Shown piece by piece: positions 1 through 9,545 of a stretch of DNA of 23,684 nt. This DNA comes from Euprymna scolopes. Lineage: Eukaryota; Mollusca; Cephalopoda; Sepiida; Sepiolidae. The notes beneath the pieces are model-generated. The model was not told the origin of the DNA. It was given only the letters and a program-made list of their open reading frames with translations, and made no database searches. The stretch spans positions 115,287,045-115,310,728 of the forward strand of contig CM044489.1 in NCBI GenBank assembly GCA_024364805.1, written 5' to 3'. How positions within the stretch are numbered: position 1 is the stretch's first letter; every line of letters begins with the position of its first letter. A program made the translations under genes and the position numbers.

Positions 1-27
1 AATAATAATAATAATAATAATAATAAG
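1..27. repeat. (AAT)n microsatellite
   Basis: The window opens inside an (AAT)n run of about nine units, so its true left end lies outside. The following stretch to about 800 is AT-rich and shows no convincing exon, RNA gene or element end. Confidence 0.9.
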
Positions 28-745
28 ACATTCATGAAATACAGTGAACATTAAAACATGTAGGCCCTGGGTTCGGTATACCTCACTGAAATAAAAATAT
101 GGGGAGACTCTTTCAAAACCAGAAATATACAATAGATGACGAACAGTGTACGAAAATAACGGAAAACACGACACCCAATGGTAATATTTTCGGAATTAAA
201 TTTTATTATAAAACAATGACTAACTATGGTAGGGGAGGAATAATGCAATTAAGTGAAAATAATAAAAAAAAATTATAAAGATGGGGATGGGTATCTTTGT
301 CTATTATTCGAGGATGCCAACGAGAAATATATCAAAACAAAAAAAATGTATCAGTCCAAATGAAACAATGGCAATATGAACTCGTTGACTTAAATATATG
401 AGAGAGAGGTAACTCACGGTTTTTTGTTTCTTTTCTCTTTTGTTTTTCTTTTAACTTTTAAAGTGGACTTTAACCTTCATTTTATTCGCTCCGAGCAATA
501 GTTCACAGCACGCGGTGTTCCTTCATCGTATCCATCCAATGTTTTGGGTTATTCTCGGAATATCACGTCTCCTGTGTTTGTGAAATTAACACCTGGTATT
601 CCAACAACGTCAGCTTGTTCTCTCAAGCATTATTTCTTTTCTCTCGCCGTTGATATGGAGTTCCTCCCAGGCATTACTTTGTTTCTTTCGCTGTCGGTGG
701 AGGGGGAGTATCCACATCTTCGTTCATCTGTCGCTGGGTGATGCG

Positions 746-761
746 GTGGAAAATTTTCCAC
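746..761. other. 16-bp perfect palindrome
   Basis: GTGGAAAATTTTCCAC is a perfect palindrome, followed at 765-781 by a CACAC...GTGTG short inverted repeat. It lies in a GC-richer patch upstream of a CT microsatellite. No element boundary could be attached to it, and it may be chance or a protein-binding site. Confidence 0.4.
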
Positions 762-821
762 GTGCACACACCGTGGTGTGCCGGCCAAAAGTCTGCATCC
801 TATACCTAAAGGTCTTTCTTC

Positions 822-822
<1 letters not shown>

Positions 823-860
<38 letters not shown>
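823..860. repeat. (TC)n microsatellite
   Basis: Pure CT/TC dinucleotide run inside a longer pyrimidine-rich tract (about 815-1010). The apparent Ser/Leu-rich open frame across it is a by-product of the repeat. Confidence 0.9.
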
Positions 861-864
<4 letters not shown>

Positions 865-1139
865 TCTTCTCAGTATGTTTGTTTTAGCTCTTTCTTTTCT
901 TTATTCCTTGTTGCCTAGCACCCCGCATGGGTTGATGGGTTTCTGGTCAAATGACCCGGTCATCTCGCTCTCACTTCTTTCTCCTTCTTCCACTGTCTTT
1001 TTCTCTCTCTTTGAAACTATGTTCACTTGCCTTTGGTAAAATAATAAAATAACAAAAAAAACGATACATTTCTCGTTGGCCCGAAATAAAATTTTTCAAT
1101 TTTCAATCAATTACGTAATCCATTTATAGGTTACGTCAC

Positions 1140-1140
<1 letters not shown>

Positions 1141-1173
<33 letters not shown>
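1141..1173. repeat. (TA)n microsatellite
   Basis: TA dinucleotide run just left of the mariner fragment. TA-rich DNA is also the target preference of Tc1/mariner elements. Confidence 0.9.
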
Positions 1174-1176
<3 letters not shown>

Positions 1177-1240
1177 CTATTTATTATTTCCTTTGCTAGT
1201 ACATATATGTATTATATGTATGTATATTATATATTATCTA

Positions 1241-1656
1241 CAGGACAGGACAATAAAATTGTCACCCTAGAAAAGTGGAGATGATTCCATTTCCGTTGGT
1301 GAAAACAAGCTTTCTTTTTTTTTGTTACAAACCATCTACTAGTTGGCCAGTTGTGTATAAATCCCAAGGGCGATAGAAGCCTTCTATCATGCCTGAAAGT
1401 GACACAATTTTCAACGAGCACAATCAGAGATGCACTGTTGTACAACTCATGCTCTCTACCGATCCAAGTTATGACAACAGGACCATTGCCAGCACTCTCA
1501 AAATGCAAATCCGGAAAGTTCAATGCTCGAGAGCATGCCTAGGGTGATGCAAACAAAATTTCCAGCCACGGTTATGGTCTTTGGTGTGGTTTCAAGTGAG
1601 GGTCACGTCATGCCACCTCATATCTTTGGTCGGCTCAAAAGTCAAACACAAAATTA
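1241..1656 (+). mobile_element. Mariner transposon fragment, internally deleted and 3'-truncated
   Basis: A Tc1/mariner DNA transposon relic. The left terminal repeat (around 1247-1275, with the block TTGTCACCCTAGAAAAG) matches the outer end of the second copy at 20729-21609. A start codon at 1389 opens MPESDTIFNEHNQR and continues through an N-terminal segment ending ...IASTLKMQIRKVQ, then a stop at about 1542. Immediately afterwards, in another frame, comes the catalytic-domain stretch ATVMVFGVVSSEGHVMPPHIF (about 1564-1628), typical of mariner transposases. The DNA between the N-terminal helices and this block, including the region that carries the first catalytic aspartate, is missing. 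The element stops at a TA microsatellite (1657-1677), so the second half of the catalytic domain is absent. Dead as a source of transposase. Family assignment is firm and the exact left base is uncertain. Confidence 0.85.
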
Positions 1657-1678
1657 TATATATATATATATATATATG
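1657..1678. repeat. (TA)n microsatellite ending the mariner fragment
   Basis: Short TA run at the point where the mariner sequence breaks off. Confidence 0.8.
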
Positions 1679-1689
1679 CTTTTATTAGT

Positions 1690-1736
1690 GATACTGTTTG
1701 AATTAATTCAATTATTTATACGCAAGTGCATTTTTA
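1690..1736. repeat. Direct repeat, left copy (pair with 1965-2012)
   Basis: About 47 bp beginning GATACT and containing TTCAATTATTTATACG and AAGTGCATTTTTA. It recurs with few differences at 1965-2012. The pair brackets a tRNA-like SINE head. It is far too long for an ordinary target-site duplication. Confidence 0.8.
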
Positions 1737-1833
1737 CCTCAATTTGATACCCCTAAATGAGGCGTGGCATATGTATTATTTTTAAAATATAATTATCCAC
1801 TAACACGTGTTTTGTCATCTCCAACTCATCAGA

Positions 1834-1905
1834 GTGGCTGAATCTAGCGAGATTCGAAATCAGGACCCCATGATAAGAAGCCTAATCCTCTACCACACGG
1901 CTACC
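1834..1905 (-). repeat. tRNA-derived SINE head or tRNA pseudogene
   Basis: Read on the minus strand, this stretch has an A-box-like TAGCCGTGTGGTAGAGG near its 5' end and a B-box-like ATTTCGAATCT about 45 bases later. That is the internal RNA polymerase III promoter layout of a tRNA. The anticodon-loop area reads CTTCTTA, most like an Arg(TCT)- or Lys-type tRNA, but the acceptor stem does not pair well and the 3' side runs on without a clean tRNA end. A tRNA-derived SINE head is therefore more likely than a working tRNA gene. It lies between two 47-bp direct repeats. Confidence 0.6.
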
Positions 1906-1964
1906 TTGCACGACTACTAAATGTATCGCGTTTTTATGTAGATGTTTTTTTTTGTTTATATTTG

Positions 1965-2012
1965 CGATACTTTTTGAATGAATTCAATTATTTATACGAA
2001 AGTGCATTTTTA
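1965..2012. repeat. Direct repeat, right copy (pair with 1690-1736)
   Basis: Second copy of the 47-bp repeat, same orientation, about 275 bp downstream of the first. The stretch from here to the TA repeat at 2235 shows nothing recognisable. Confidence 0.8.
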
Positions 2013-2232
2013 TAATACACCATCATGAAATAAGTAAATAGACACCTTTTACCTTTAATAATGAAGAGTGTTGTCAGTGAGTCTAGATTATATTGATTAT
2101 TTTCCCTTGCTGATTAACACTCGATTAACAGTGGAAAGGTGAATTCTGAGTGTTGTAAAGACTTCTCAGTGATTAAGTCCACTTTTAGATTAACGTATAA
2201 TATAGCTCTGCTGAAACTTTCATTCTTAAATT

Positions 2233-2234
<2 letters not shown>

Positions 2235-2316
<82 letters not shown>
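2235..2316. repeat. (TA)n microsatellite, about 80 bp
   Basis: Long uninterrupted TA dinucleotide tract. The Ile-Tyr open frames across it are artefacts. From 2317 to 3077 I see only AT-rich sequence with no supported gene. Confidence 0.95.
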
Positions 2317-2319
<3 letters not shown>

Positions 2320-3077
2320 GATATATTAATATCTGAAACGCACGAAATGTTAATTAATATAAAATATCGCTGTTTCAAACTTTTATTTATTTTTAATCAA
2401 TTGATTTTTAGATTTTATGTAATCTAGTAATTGTTATTTTTATTGCTGCAAAAATATGAACTTTATGTCTTTATTCCTTTATCATGGTCCTGGTAAATAA
2501 CTATATACCTTGTAATAACATCTATAAATGGCGTGCTGCTAGTTAGGGGGCAAATAACACAAAGACATTGCTACTGAGTCATTTCAGTAGCCATATTGTA
2601 TTTTGTGTGCAGATCAGATTTATTGGGTTGCTTAATGCATGTCAGAAACATTCCGTGCTTTTAATATACAAACACGAAGGAAATAATGTTTTTGTTTTGC
2701 TTCATCTCAGGTTGCTTTCACGGAACAGTTTCAACCATTCAACTTGCTTGTTGTAGACATCATCAGCTCTTCTTAGGTTTCTGTTTGGCTCAGAGAAAGG
2801 CATGCAGTTAAGGAGGCAAAAATTAGTGCTTAAACGAGTCAGACTTACCAAGGTAGGCAGAGAGGAAAAAAATGTACCTCCATACATTTCTTTATTCTTA
2901 GATTTCCTGTATAACAATTTTATCTCTGAAAAATTTATGTTGCTATTCCTTAATTTTGTTCCAAGTAGCAGTGAATGTTATTATTACATGTCAGCTCTCA
3001 ATTGAACAAAATTTCCAATCAGCATTTTTTTTTAAACAATCAAAATATAAGAAATCTTCATTTTCAAATCTCGCACA

Positions 3078-3720
3078 TCTATATATATAAAAGCGAAAAT
3101 GTATGTATGTATGTATGTATGTATGTATGTATGTATGTATGTATGTGTGTTTGTATGTCTTGCAAAAACTTTCGACTCGGGTCACGGATTTTCGCCTGAT
3201 AGATATCATTTTAAAGTTCCAACCTTCACCCAACAAATATCGAAAAATTGGCCAAAAACATTAATTCCTTCATCCTAAAATCATCAGTTTTATACAGAGA
3301 GGGGTGCCGAAAAAATTGTTCTTTAATTTTCTCTGCTCCTGCTACTACGACAATAACGTCATGTTTGACCTAGAAAATGTTGACGTTAGTTTAAAACCAC
3401 CTGCAAGTGTTTTTAAAGGTTTAATTTTATCCGTTCTCAGTTGTATGTCTCTTTGGCGTAGGGGTAATGTGTCGGGCATTTTTTTTTCCGCCTTAGCCTC
3501 GATGTTTTGGGTTTGAGCCTGTCTTTCTACCTAAACTTTTTTTCCTCTTTTACACCTTTTTTTTTCCTTTTTTTTTTTAAACGTTTATTCGCTGTTTTGC
3601 TTTGTTTTGGGTTTTCCAATTTTTCTAAACATTGTGTTTTTTTTATAATATTAAAATAGGGTCACCCTCTCCTACATACACAACCCCAAACACCTGGGCA
3701 ACTCCGGGTACCCCCGCTAG
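3078..3720 (+). mobile_element. Non-autonomous Helitron, copy 1
   Basis: The element begins TCTATATATATAAAAGCG after an A and ends CTAG before a T, which is the Helitron signature (5' TC, 3' CTRR, insertion between A and T). A hairpin, ACCTGG/CCGGGT around a six-base loop (3692-3709), sits 11 bases before the end, as in canonical Helitrons. No Rep/helicase coding sequence is present, so it must have been moved by proteins from elsewhere. Near its 5' end it carries a TATG tetranucleotide tract (3099-3145). The block TTGGCCA.AAACATTAATTCC and other internal parts are shared with the neighbour at 3721-4157. Boundaries are well supported by terminal rules and by the sister copy. Confidence 0.8.
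3099..3145. repeat. (TATG)n tetranucleotide repeat
   Basis: About eleven units of ATGT/TATG inside the 5' part of the Helitron. A shorter version occurs at the matching place in the second copy (3750-3762), so a short run was probably ancestral and expanded here. Confidence 0.9.
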
Positions 3721-4157
3721 TATATATAAATCTTACCTGTCTGTTTAAATGTATGTATGTATACATGTTTGTATGTCTGCCTAAAACTTTTGAAGCAACG
3801 GTTTTTTACGAGATTGGTAGCATTTTGAATCTCGACTCTTCGGGCGACAAATATTGAAAAATTGGCCACAAACATTAATTCCTTCACCCTCAATTGGGCA
3901 CTTTTCTACAGGGAGAGGTCGCTTTTTTCCCTGACATTTTCGAAAGTCATCCCCTCTTTTCGATTGTCTAGCCTTAATTTAAACCTACATCACTTCTGGT
4001 TTGGCGATGGGCGCAACAACAAAGATGTCACATTTTTTTTCACATTCTTTTCCTCCTTCGCGGTATGGGTTTGAGCCTGCCTTCTTGCTACCATTTTTTT
4101 CTTTTTTGCTGAACATACACTTCCAAACACCCGGGCAACGCCAGGCATCCAGGCTAG
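3721..4157 (+). mobile_element. Non-autonomous Helitron, copy 2
   Basis: Directly abuts copy 1 and aligns with it across TATGTATG, TTTGTATGTCT, a GAAAAATTGGCCA block and TTAATTCCTTCA. It ends with the hairpin CCGG-GCAACG-CCAGG (4131-4145) and CTAG at 4154-4157 followed by T. Its first bases (TATATATAAATC) lack the expected TC. Either the 5' end is worn, or copy 1 inserted into the TA-rich 5' end of copy 2. It is shorter than copy 1 and more diverged. No coding capacity. Confidence 0.7.
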
Positions 4158-4227
4158 TATTATATAAACCCCAAACACATAAGCTTTCTTTTTTTTTCTG
4201 GTTTTCTTCCAGTAATGGTAATACCAT

Positions 4228-4640
4228 ATGGGTTAGACCTCTATACTGCTATTTTTTAGCCAGTTTGAGAAATTGTCTTCAGATAGATAGGCTGTCGCTA
4301 AGCCTCCTTCCAGTTGGGTGATTGGACAGTGTAGGATCAGGTGGTCTATGTCCTGGGGGAGCTTTATTGCACTTTGGGCAGATTAGGGAGTCTATTTGTC
4401 TCCACCTGTGTTTGTTTACTGCAGTTCTGCAGTGTCTTGTTCTGATATTCGGTTTGTAGCTTCCTACTATTTATAGCAAAACCTGGGAAGCGTAAAGTTG
4501 GATCTTCAATGATGTCCCCTCCTTTGGGAGTATTCTTTCTCCATTCCCCCAGTCGCTGCATGTGAGAATGGCTCTCAATAATCTTGACTCCCAGTTGAAG
4601 GACCTCGACAGATGCAATGAAAGACTTTCAAGGACTACTA
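4228..4640 (-). pseudogene. LINE reverse-transcriptase protein, C-terminal fragment
   Basis: On the minus strand an open stretch (4561 to 4364) reads ...EDPTLRFPGFAINSRKLQTEYQN. Neighbouring frames continue with RHCRTAVNKHRWRQIDSLI, then CPKC (about 4373-4384), then DHLILHCP and QLEGGLATAYL (about 4290-4345). Together these match the C-terminal tail of many invertebrate non-LTR retrotransposon polyproteins. That tail has the pattern PGF..., RxxxHxW, CxxC, a H-x4-C pair spelled HLILHCP, then GGL and a final Trp-Leu. At least two frame changes break it, and the upstream reverse transcriptase and endonuclease domains are not in the window. It is therefore a 5'-truncated, long-dead LINE copy. I cannot say whether it belongs to the Jockey or RTE side. 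Context is a Helitron on either flank. Confidence 0.65.
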
Positions 4641-4844
4641 AGCACAATCACAGCATACACACACAGTTAACTGAATACTCTCATACACAAGTTAGTGCAT
4701 ACACTCTCTCATTAACAAAACATACACAATGATATCTTCATGAGTATTCCAGCTGAAACAAACATGTTTACTCAGTTTCTTCCTATAAATATGTTTCTTT
4801 TGAACAGAACATTTTTGAACACTTTGAACTCTTGTGACCCGATG

Positions 4845-4875
4845 GGGACCGGGCGATGCCGAGTGACCTTGCTAG
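4845..4875 (+). mobile_element. Helitron 3' end (start not found)
   Basis: ACCGG-GCGATG-CCGAGT hairpin followed 10 bases later by CTAG at 4872-4875 and then T, the same terminal layout as the Helitrons at 3720 and 4157. The upstream boundary could not be placed, and it may include much of 4650-4845. Confidence 0.6.
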
Positions 4876-5880
4876 TCGACACGAATTCAGAGGAATTCGC
4901 ACGGCTGAATTCTAATGATGATGATGGTTTGATGGTGTTTAAACAGAAATGTCTATGGGATTTTGTCAGAAAGAAAAAACAAAATAAATGATATTTATTT
5001 TATCTCATTTGCTGTTATATATCTGTTAACAACGAAAAGGTTGTTTTTAAAAACCTCTGTTGATAGATATGAAGCTGTGGGTCAAGGGTGAGGGTCGCTG
5101 CCAAGCATTGTTCGACTTGGAGTGACTAATCACCCCTAATTTGATAATAAGTAGAAACACCTCAGTGCAGGTGGGGGTTGAGGTTTGGTAGAGATAAGCT
5201 CTAAGAGAAAGAAAGAAAAGTGTTTGTAACCACTCTCTTAAGGAGAGGTGGGGGAAAAGGAGTTGGATTTAGAAAAAGGTTTTCTAAGCAGAAGAGTCAT
5301 AGCCAGCAAACCGAGCAGCTGGGCTTGTCCAGCGCTCCCGATTTGGGGAGCCCTTCAGGGCCTGATGTTATGATGGGAACTCTGTGACTTTACTGGTCTG
5401 GTCTTACATCGTTCACTGCTATAGTCAGTCGCCTCAAATTAGACAGTAGTTGCTATGAAGTAATGAAAACAACAAATAGTTTGCTACTGTTATAACCCGG
5501 AGTTCTGTTTGTTTGTGGTGAGAACTCATGATTTTTCAGCAAGCCGCAAGGACCAGCGGAGTGATTGATGTACCCGGAGACTCCCTACACATGGAAAGAA
5601 AGACGATTCGATTGAGAGGAAAAGCGCCCCTCCATGAAAACACAGTGGGTAAGGACGATCAACAGACCAACTTGTAACGAGACAAGGTACGATCGAAGGA
5701 CACCTGCCGCATCGGTAACATTATGAATGGTGCCGGATCGTACATCGTTATACTCTCATTTTTCACAAACTCTTCATCTTTCGTTGTCTTAACAAGTTAT
5801 CAATAAAACTGAATTATTTTGTATAAATTTTGTCATTTATTTTCTTCTGATATTGTCTTTCTCTCAACAACTTTCTTCTC
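4876..5880. other. Unassigned block with a poly-A signal
   Basis: This kilobase is less AT-rich than its surroundings from about 5080 to 5740. It holds a short hairpin (GCTCCC...GGGGAGC, 5333-5350) and, at 5802, an AATAAA followed by T-rich DNA. The layout could be a 3' untranslated exon, or a solo-LTR-like fossil starting near TGTTATAA at 5489. I found no coding frame, repeated ends or target duplication to decide. No function is assigned. Confidence 0.3.
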
Positions 5881-7029
5881 ATGAATTCTGTGAAATTCCA
5901 TGCAATTTTGACCTTTTTTTTTTTTTTTTACTCATATTCAGCTGAAACAAAGCAAATTACTACTGAGACATAAGGACACTAAGCAGTGAAATGTCTGTTC
6001 ACATTACACTTAAACTTCTTCATGGTAATACAGTTAGGGAAAACAGGACACAGGGATAGAATTTTGAAGTCTAGCAGTGAGAAAAGAAACGTTCAGGGTA
6101 GAAGACTTTACGCATCAGAGAACCTCTACAGTGAAGGCGTGGGAGTTTGCTGTTTGTCCGGTTAGTCAGAGATATTTATATCGAGGGGGGTTCCAGTGCT
6201 AAGTGTTTGTCAGAGCACTTACTATTAAAGTACTTGTAAAACAAGCACAGAGATGCAACATTGCAGTGATGTGACAGGGGTTTGAGCTTGGTTGACAGTG
6301 CAGGACCTATCAGATTAGAGACTCTCTATTAGAATCTTTCCAATGGCAGGAGATTAGCGGTTGATGTATCTGTATGTATCATATCAAGTTTTATAAGAAT
6401 AAGTGACAGAGTTAGTGTTACCGGAACTTTTGGAAATAAATTTTTTAGTTTTTACTTTTTAATGAAAATTGCTTCATACAAGGAATGAAGCCACTTGACG
6501 TAAGGAGCTAATAAGAATGAAAATATGGATTACAATCTGTGAATTTGGACAGATATTGTAAAATATCAAATGTCTTTGGGTCAAATCATTCTGATCTAAA
6601 TAAGATTATGACTCTTCCGCATTTTTTTACATACATTAAAAAGTTTTTTTATCAGGTTGAAGGAATTTTTCAGAGTTCCTTCTTCAAAATTTTACTTGGA
6701 GACTTTCCTTTTTGTCTTCTCTCCAAAGGCCTTTCTTGGTCTTTGACTTCTTTTCTTTTTCTTAAAAAGAGTTTCCTGTTTGAGAGTGTTCTCAGAATCT
6801 TTAAAGGCTTTCCGGCCTTGATATTCTTGTCCTGGAAGCTACAGGAGTAAGCTGGAGTCACTGAATGTGAGCTGTAGTTGATGCAGTTTCAGGAATTAAG
6901 GAACTGGAGTGGCAGGCTGTGAGGCGGAAACCCAGGATGCAGGTAGTAGTAGAGTGTGCATTGTGTTCTGCTGCTCTGGTGACAATATTGAGAGTCAAGT
7001 CGAGATAGGAATGCTCTTAGTTCCTGAGC
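5881..7029. other. No recognisable feature
   Basis: Moderately AT-rich sequence with short open frames only. The frame at 6539-6850 has Phe/Leu-rich composition from T-rich DNA and no recognisable domain. I see no RNA gene or element terminus. Confidence 0.4.
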
Positions 7030-7652
7030 TGAACTGAAGAGTTGTTTAGTTCTCTAATATTGCAAGAACTGTGACAGCACGATTGGCAAAGTGAGATTAA
7101 GAAGTCAGCCTCTCTGAGGAAGGGCACTCTGACTGACAAAAAGGTGCCTCAGGCAATTAGAAATCAACTGACCCCTTCTCAAAAAGGGGTGGACCTCCTA
7201 GAACCACACAGAACTAAATTCCCACCAAAATATCAACAGGGTCCGGATCATTATAGGAATGGTCTAATCTGTGTTGATTTTGAGGCCCAGGATAAAAATC
7301 CCTATATGAGTTGAACTGAAAGTATTTAGTTTACTCCCATTGCAAGAACTGTGACGCCAGGATTAGAAAGTTAGATTGATAAGTCAGCACCCCTGAGGAG
7401 GGGCATTCTGACCTGCAAAAAGTGCCTAGGTAGCCCCGTCAGCATCCCTTGCTGAGAACGCCTCAGATGATTAACAATAAACTAACCCCTTCTCAAAGAG
7501 AGATGGTAAAGCCTAGGAGGATGGACCTCCTAGAACTGCAAAGAATTAAACTCCTGCCACAAAATCAACAGGAACCGGATCATTACAGGATTGGCTTAAT
7601 CTTTGTCATCTTTGTTGGTTTTGGTGGCCCAGGATAAAAATCCCTGGCCGTG
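7030..7652 (+). repeat. Tandem duplication of a dispersed repeat
   Basis: Two head-to-tail units, about 7030-7313 and 7314-7652. Both run from TTGAACTGAA-like bases through TTGCAAGAACTGTGAC, GGACCTCCTAGAAC, CCGGATCATTA and GGCCCAGGATAAAAATCCC, and a third unit start (GTTGAACGGAAGG) closes the array. The second unit has about 55 extra bases (about 7431-7487) including CTGAGAACGCCTCAGATGATT. The segment CAGATGATT..AATAAACTAACC and the following TCTCAAAGAGAGA (7465-7540) also occur, inverted, in the U2-headed SINE at 12738-13160. This links the two as relatives or shows a shared captured module. No protein is supported. Confidence 0.7.
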
Positions 7653-8127
7653 TTGAACGGAAGGTTTGTCGTGAAAGCCGCTAGCTTTATGGAGAATCAT
7701 CCGTGGTACAGTCTTTGTGACCAGTGATGATCTTGCTAAACAACAAATGACTATAATTAATTCCACACTATATTACTTACTGTTAAAAATGTAGTTGGTG
7801 TTTATTAACTGTATTTATTTTAATTTAGGTTTGAAAAATAGTCTTTTGTTTTTGTTTAGCTTGTGAAAGATGAAGTATTTATAGCACACGTGGTGGTGGC
7901 GTATTTTTGGGAGTGTCGGGTTTGCGTCTGTTTCTGTCAACCAGCGTGAACAACAAAGAAGCGGTGATTTGCGACCGCAACAGGCGCAACAGTCAACACC
8001 GCAACACTAATCCTGCCAGCGGCAGTATTTATATTGACCTCACTCCATCACCGCCTTTGCACAGCTCAATGGTAGAGGTGTTTAAAAGAAATAAAATTCT
8101 CAAATTTTTTTAACTATTTCCTTTACT
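7653..8127. other. No recognisable gene; GC-richer patch at 7885-8065
   Basis: The patch at 7885-8065 stands out by composition and carries an open frame at 7907-8113. That frame encodes a 68-residue peptide with no hydrophobic segment, domain or motif I recognise. It may be part of a repeat whose end is the hammerhead-like motif at 8128-8166. Confidence 0.3.
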
Positions 8128-8166
8128 CTTGAAAAAGGCCACGAAACAGTGGGCGAAACGTCGAGC
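8128..8166 (+). ncRNA. Degenerate hammerhead-like motif
   Basis: CTTGAAAAAGGCCAC...GTGGGCGAAACGTCG resembles a hammerhead ribozyme core: a CUGANGA-like box, a stem-II hairpin (GGCCAC/GTGGGC, one mismatch) and a GAAAC box. Such cores are known in Penelope-like retroelements and in dispersed retrozyme-like repeats. The first box is altered from the consensus, so activity is unlikely. A related motif lies at 9546-9575. This rests on pattern only, and a chance GC hairpin with GAAAC is possible. Confidence 0.35.
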
Positions 8167-8640
8167 AATTTGGTCATCTTTTTCCATTTTTAATTTATAT
8201 GCGTAACTAATCTTCCATTCTTTATATTTTGTTAACAATTGTTTTTATTTATTTATTCATCGTAAGTTTTCGACTGTTTGCGTGTAATCGCTTAAAAAAA
8301 AAAGAAAGAAAGAAAGTATGTATGTGCATGTATCTCAATGTGTGAATTAGGTAGAACTTTACTGCAAGCTTAATTAAGAAAAAATATTCTTTCTTTACTG
8401 TTTTAATTTCAATGCAGAAAGAATAAAAATGTTACTTTCATTAATAAATAGTTTAAATTTAGAATGTATTTTGCAAGTTTATTTTTATCTGCTAAGTCAA
8501 TCAAAATTCCATCACTAAGGAAATGTAAAACAAATAAATAAATAAAAAAGGGGGCATTCCGCATTTGCAAGGTAAAAAAAAGAGGTTGTTTAGTGTTTTG
8601 CGCCAATCTGAAGTTTAAGTTTTTACTGCAAATCCAGAGA
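8167..8640. other. AT-rich, no recognisable feature
   Basis: Contains an A-rich (GAAA)n-type run at 8293-8317. No element ends or exons are seen. Confidence 0.4.
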
Positions 8641-9385
8641 TTTTGATTGGTTGTAATTTGAATTGTCATGACGACAAAGACTACAACGTCGCTGATTGGT
8701 TGAATTTGAGTACACTCATTCGATTTTTTATTCAAACATGGCCGTTTGCACCTTATTACAACCAAAGCAGCTACGCGGTCAGTTTTTTAATCTGTTAACA
8801 GCAGTTGGTAATAAGAAGAGTTAGCCAACAGCAATCTTTTTTGCTATTTTCTACCATTGTTTTTATTAGTTCTTTTTTTTTTTTTTGATTGTTGCCAGGG
8901 ACTAAATCTGGCAACAACAGCCAATACCTGCTGCTGGTAACAAAAGAAAGAAAGAAAGATAGTGAGTGAAGTGAAGTGAAAGATAAAGAAATAAAAACAG
9001 AGTCATGGTTTAGTTTTTCCCCTTTTTAGAGAGAGAGAGAGAGATACACAGAGAGACACACACGCAGAGAGAGAGAGTGTATTCTTTCTCTATCAACTAC
9101 TCTTACTATCACTTCTGGAACGAGCTTGTTTCTGTAATTGCTCTCCGACTGTTAGTACTTGACGTATACAGTCGAGAGTTTCATTCTCTCTTTTTCGCGA
9201 TCTATTCGTTATTCTTCGTTCGAAAGTTTTGACAACAAATATAACAGGCATTTCTGTTACACTCGAAGCCGTGGTCATTGAATGACGTTGTTGATCGTTG
9301 TCCTGTACAGAGAATTCAATTTTTTTTTTTATTAACGATTGTTGATTTGGCTTTAAACTATATATATAAAAATCTCGGTTTGTAG
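8640..9385 (+). promoter_or_regulatory. Candidate promoter and 5' leader of a host gene
   Basis: This stretch precedes the candidate coding exon at 9392. It has two GATTGG boxes (inverted CCAAT, 8645-8650 and 8694-8699), short TGACGAC and AACGTC elements between them, and a patch with scattered CpG (9110-9310) that is unusual in this AT-rich window. It also holds GAAA (8943-8958) and GA (9029-9075) microsatellites. A TATATATATAAAA string at 9359-9371 is probably too close to the ATG to be the TATA box of that transcript. TTTGTAG at 9379-9385 could instead be a splice acceptor after an untranslated first exon. All of this is inference from motifs. Confidence 0.3.
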
Positions 9386-9391
9386 AGTATT

Positions 9392-9440
9392 ATGGCAGAT
9401 GGATACGATATGGTGGGGAACTTTGCCGAATATATACCAG
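9392..9440 (+). CDS. Candidate first coding exon of an unidentified host protein (partial)
   Basis: ATG at 9392 opens MADGYDMVGNFAEYIP and reaches CCAG directly followed by GTAAGT at 9441, a strong splice-donor match. The exon is 49 nt long and so ends in phase 1. Reasons to take it seriously are the reasonable start context (TATTATGG), balanced residue composition unlike the low-complexity frames around it, the consensus donor and the promoter-like upstream region. I do not recognise the protein, and no downstream exon could be identified in the remaining 14 kb, which would then be intron. It may equally be a chance open stretch. One donor site and 16 residues are weak evidence, so this should be read as a candidate only. 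Confidence 0.35.
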
Positions 9441-9545
9441 GTAAGTAAAACAAAATAAAAAACATCTATCACATTCCCCCCCCCCCCCCGATTACTCTAT
9501 TAGGTAATATATTTCTTGAAGGTTTCCAAGTGCGAAAAGATATAC

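Noticed and set aside
650-1039. A 129-codon open frame rich in Ser and Leu
   Set aside because: It runs through the CT microsatellite and pyrimidine-rich DNA, so its length and composition come from the repeat. No domain or splice context was seen.
2139-2427. Ile-Tyr repeat open frames
   Set aside because: Direct products of the (TA)n microsatellite.
4001-4321. A 106-codon open frame on the plus strand
   Set aside because: It starts inside a non-coding Helitron and ends in an antisense LINE fragment, so it cannot be one gene.
4740-4991. An 83-codon open frame
   Set aside because: It crosses a Helitron 3' end at 4875 into unrelated DNA and has no recognisable motif.
5489-5870. A solo LTR starting TGTTAT and ending CAACA
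   Set aside because: It has TG...CA ends and an AATAAA, but no target duplication and no second copy in the window, so it is kept only as an unassigned block.
6539-6850. A 103-codon Phe/Leu-rich open frame
   Set aside because: T-rich composition explains it. The putative membrane segments are no different from other T-rich frames in the window, and no homologous domain is recognised.
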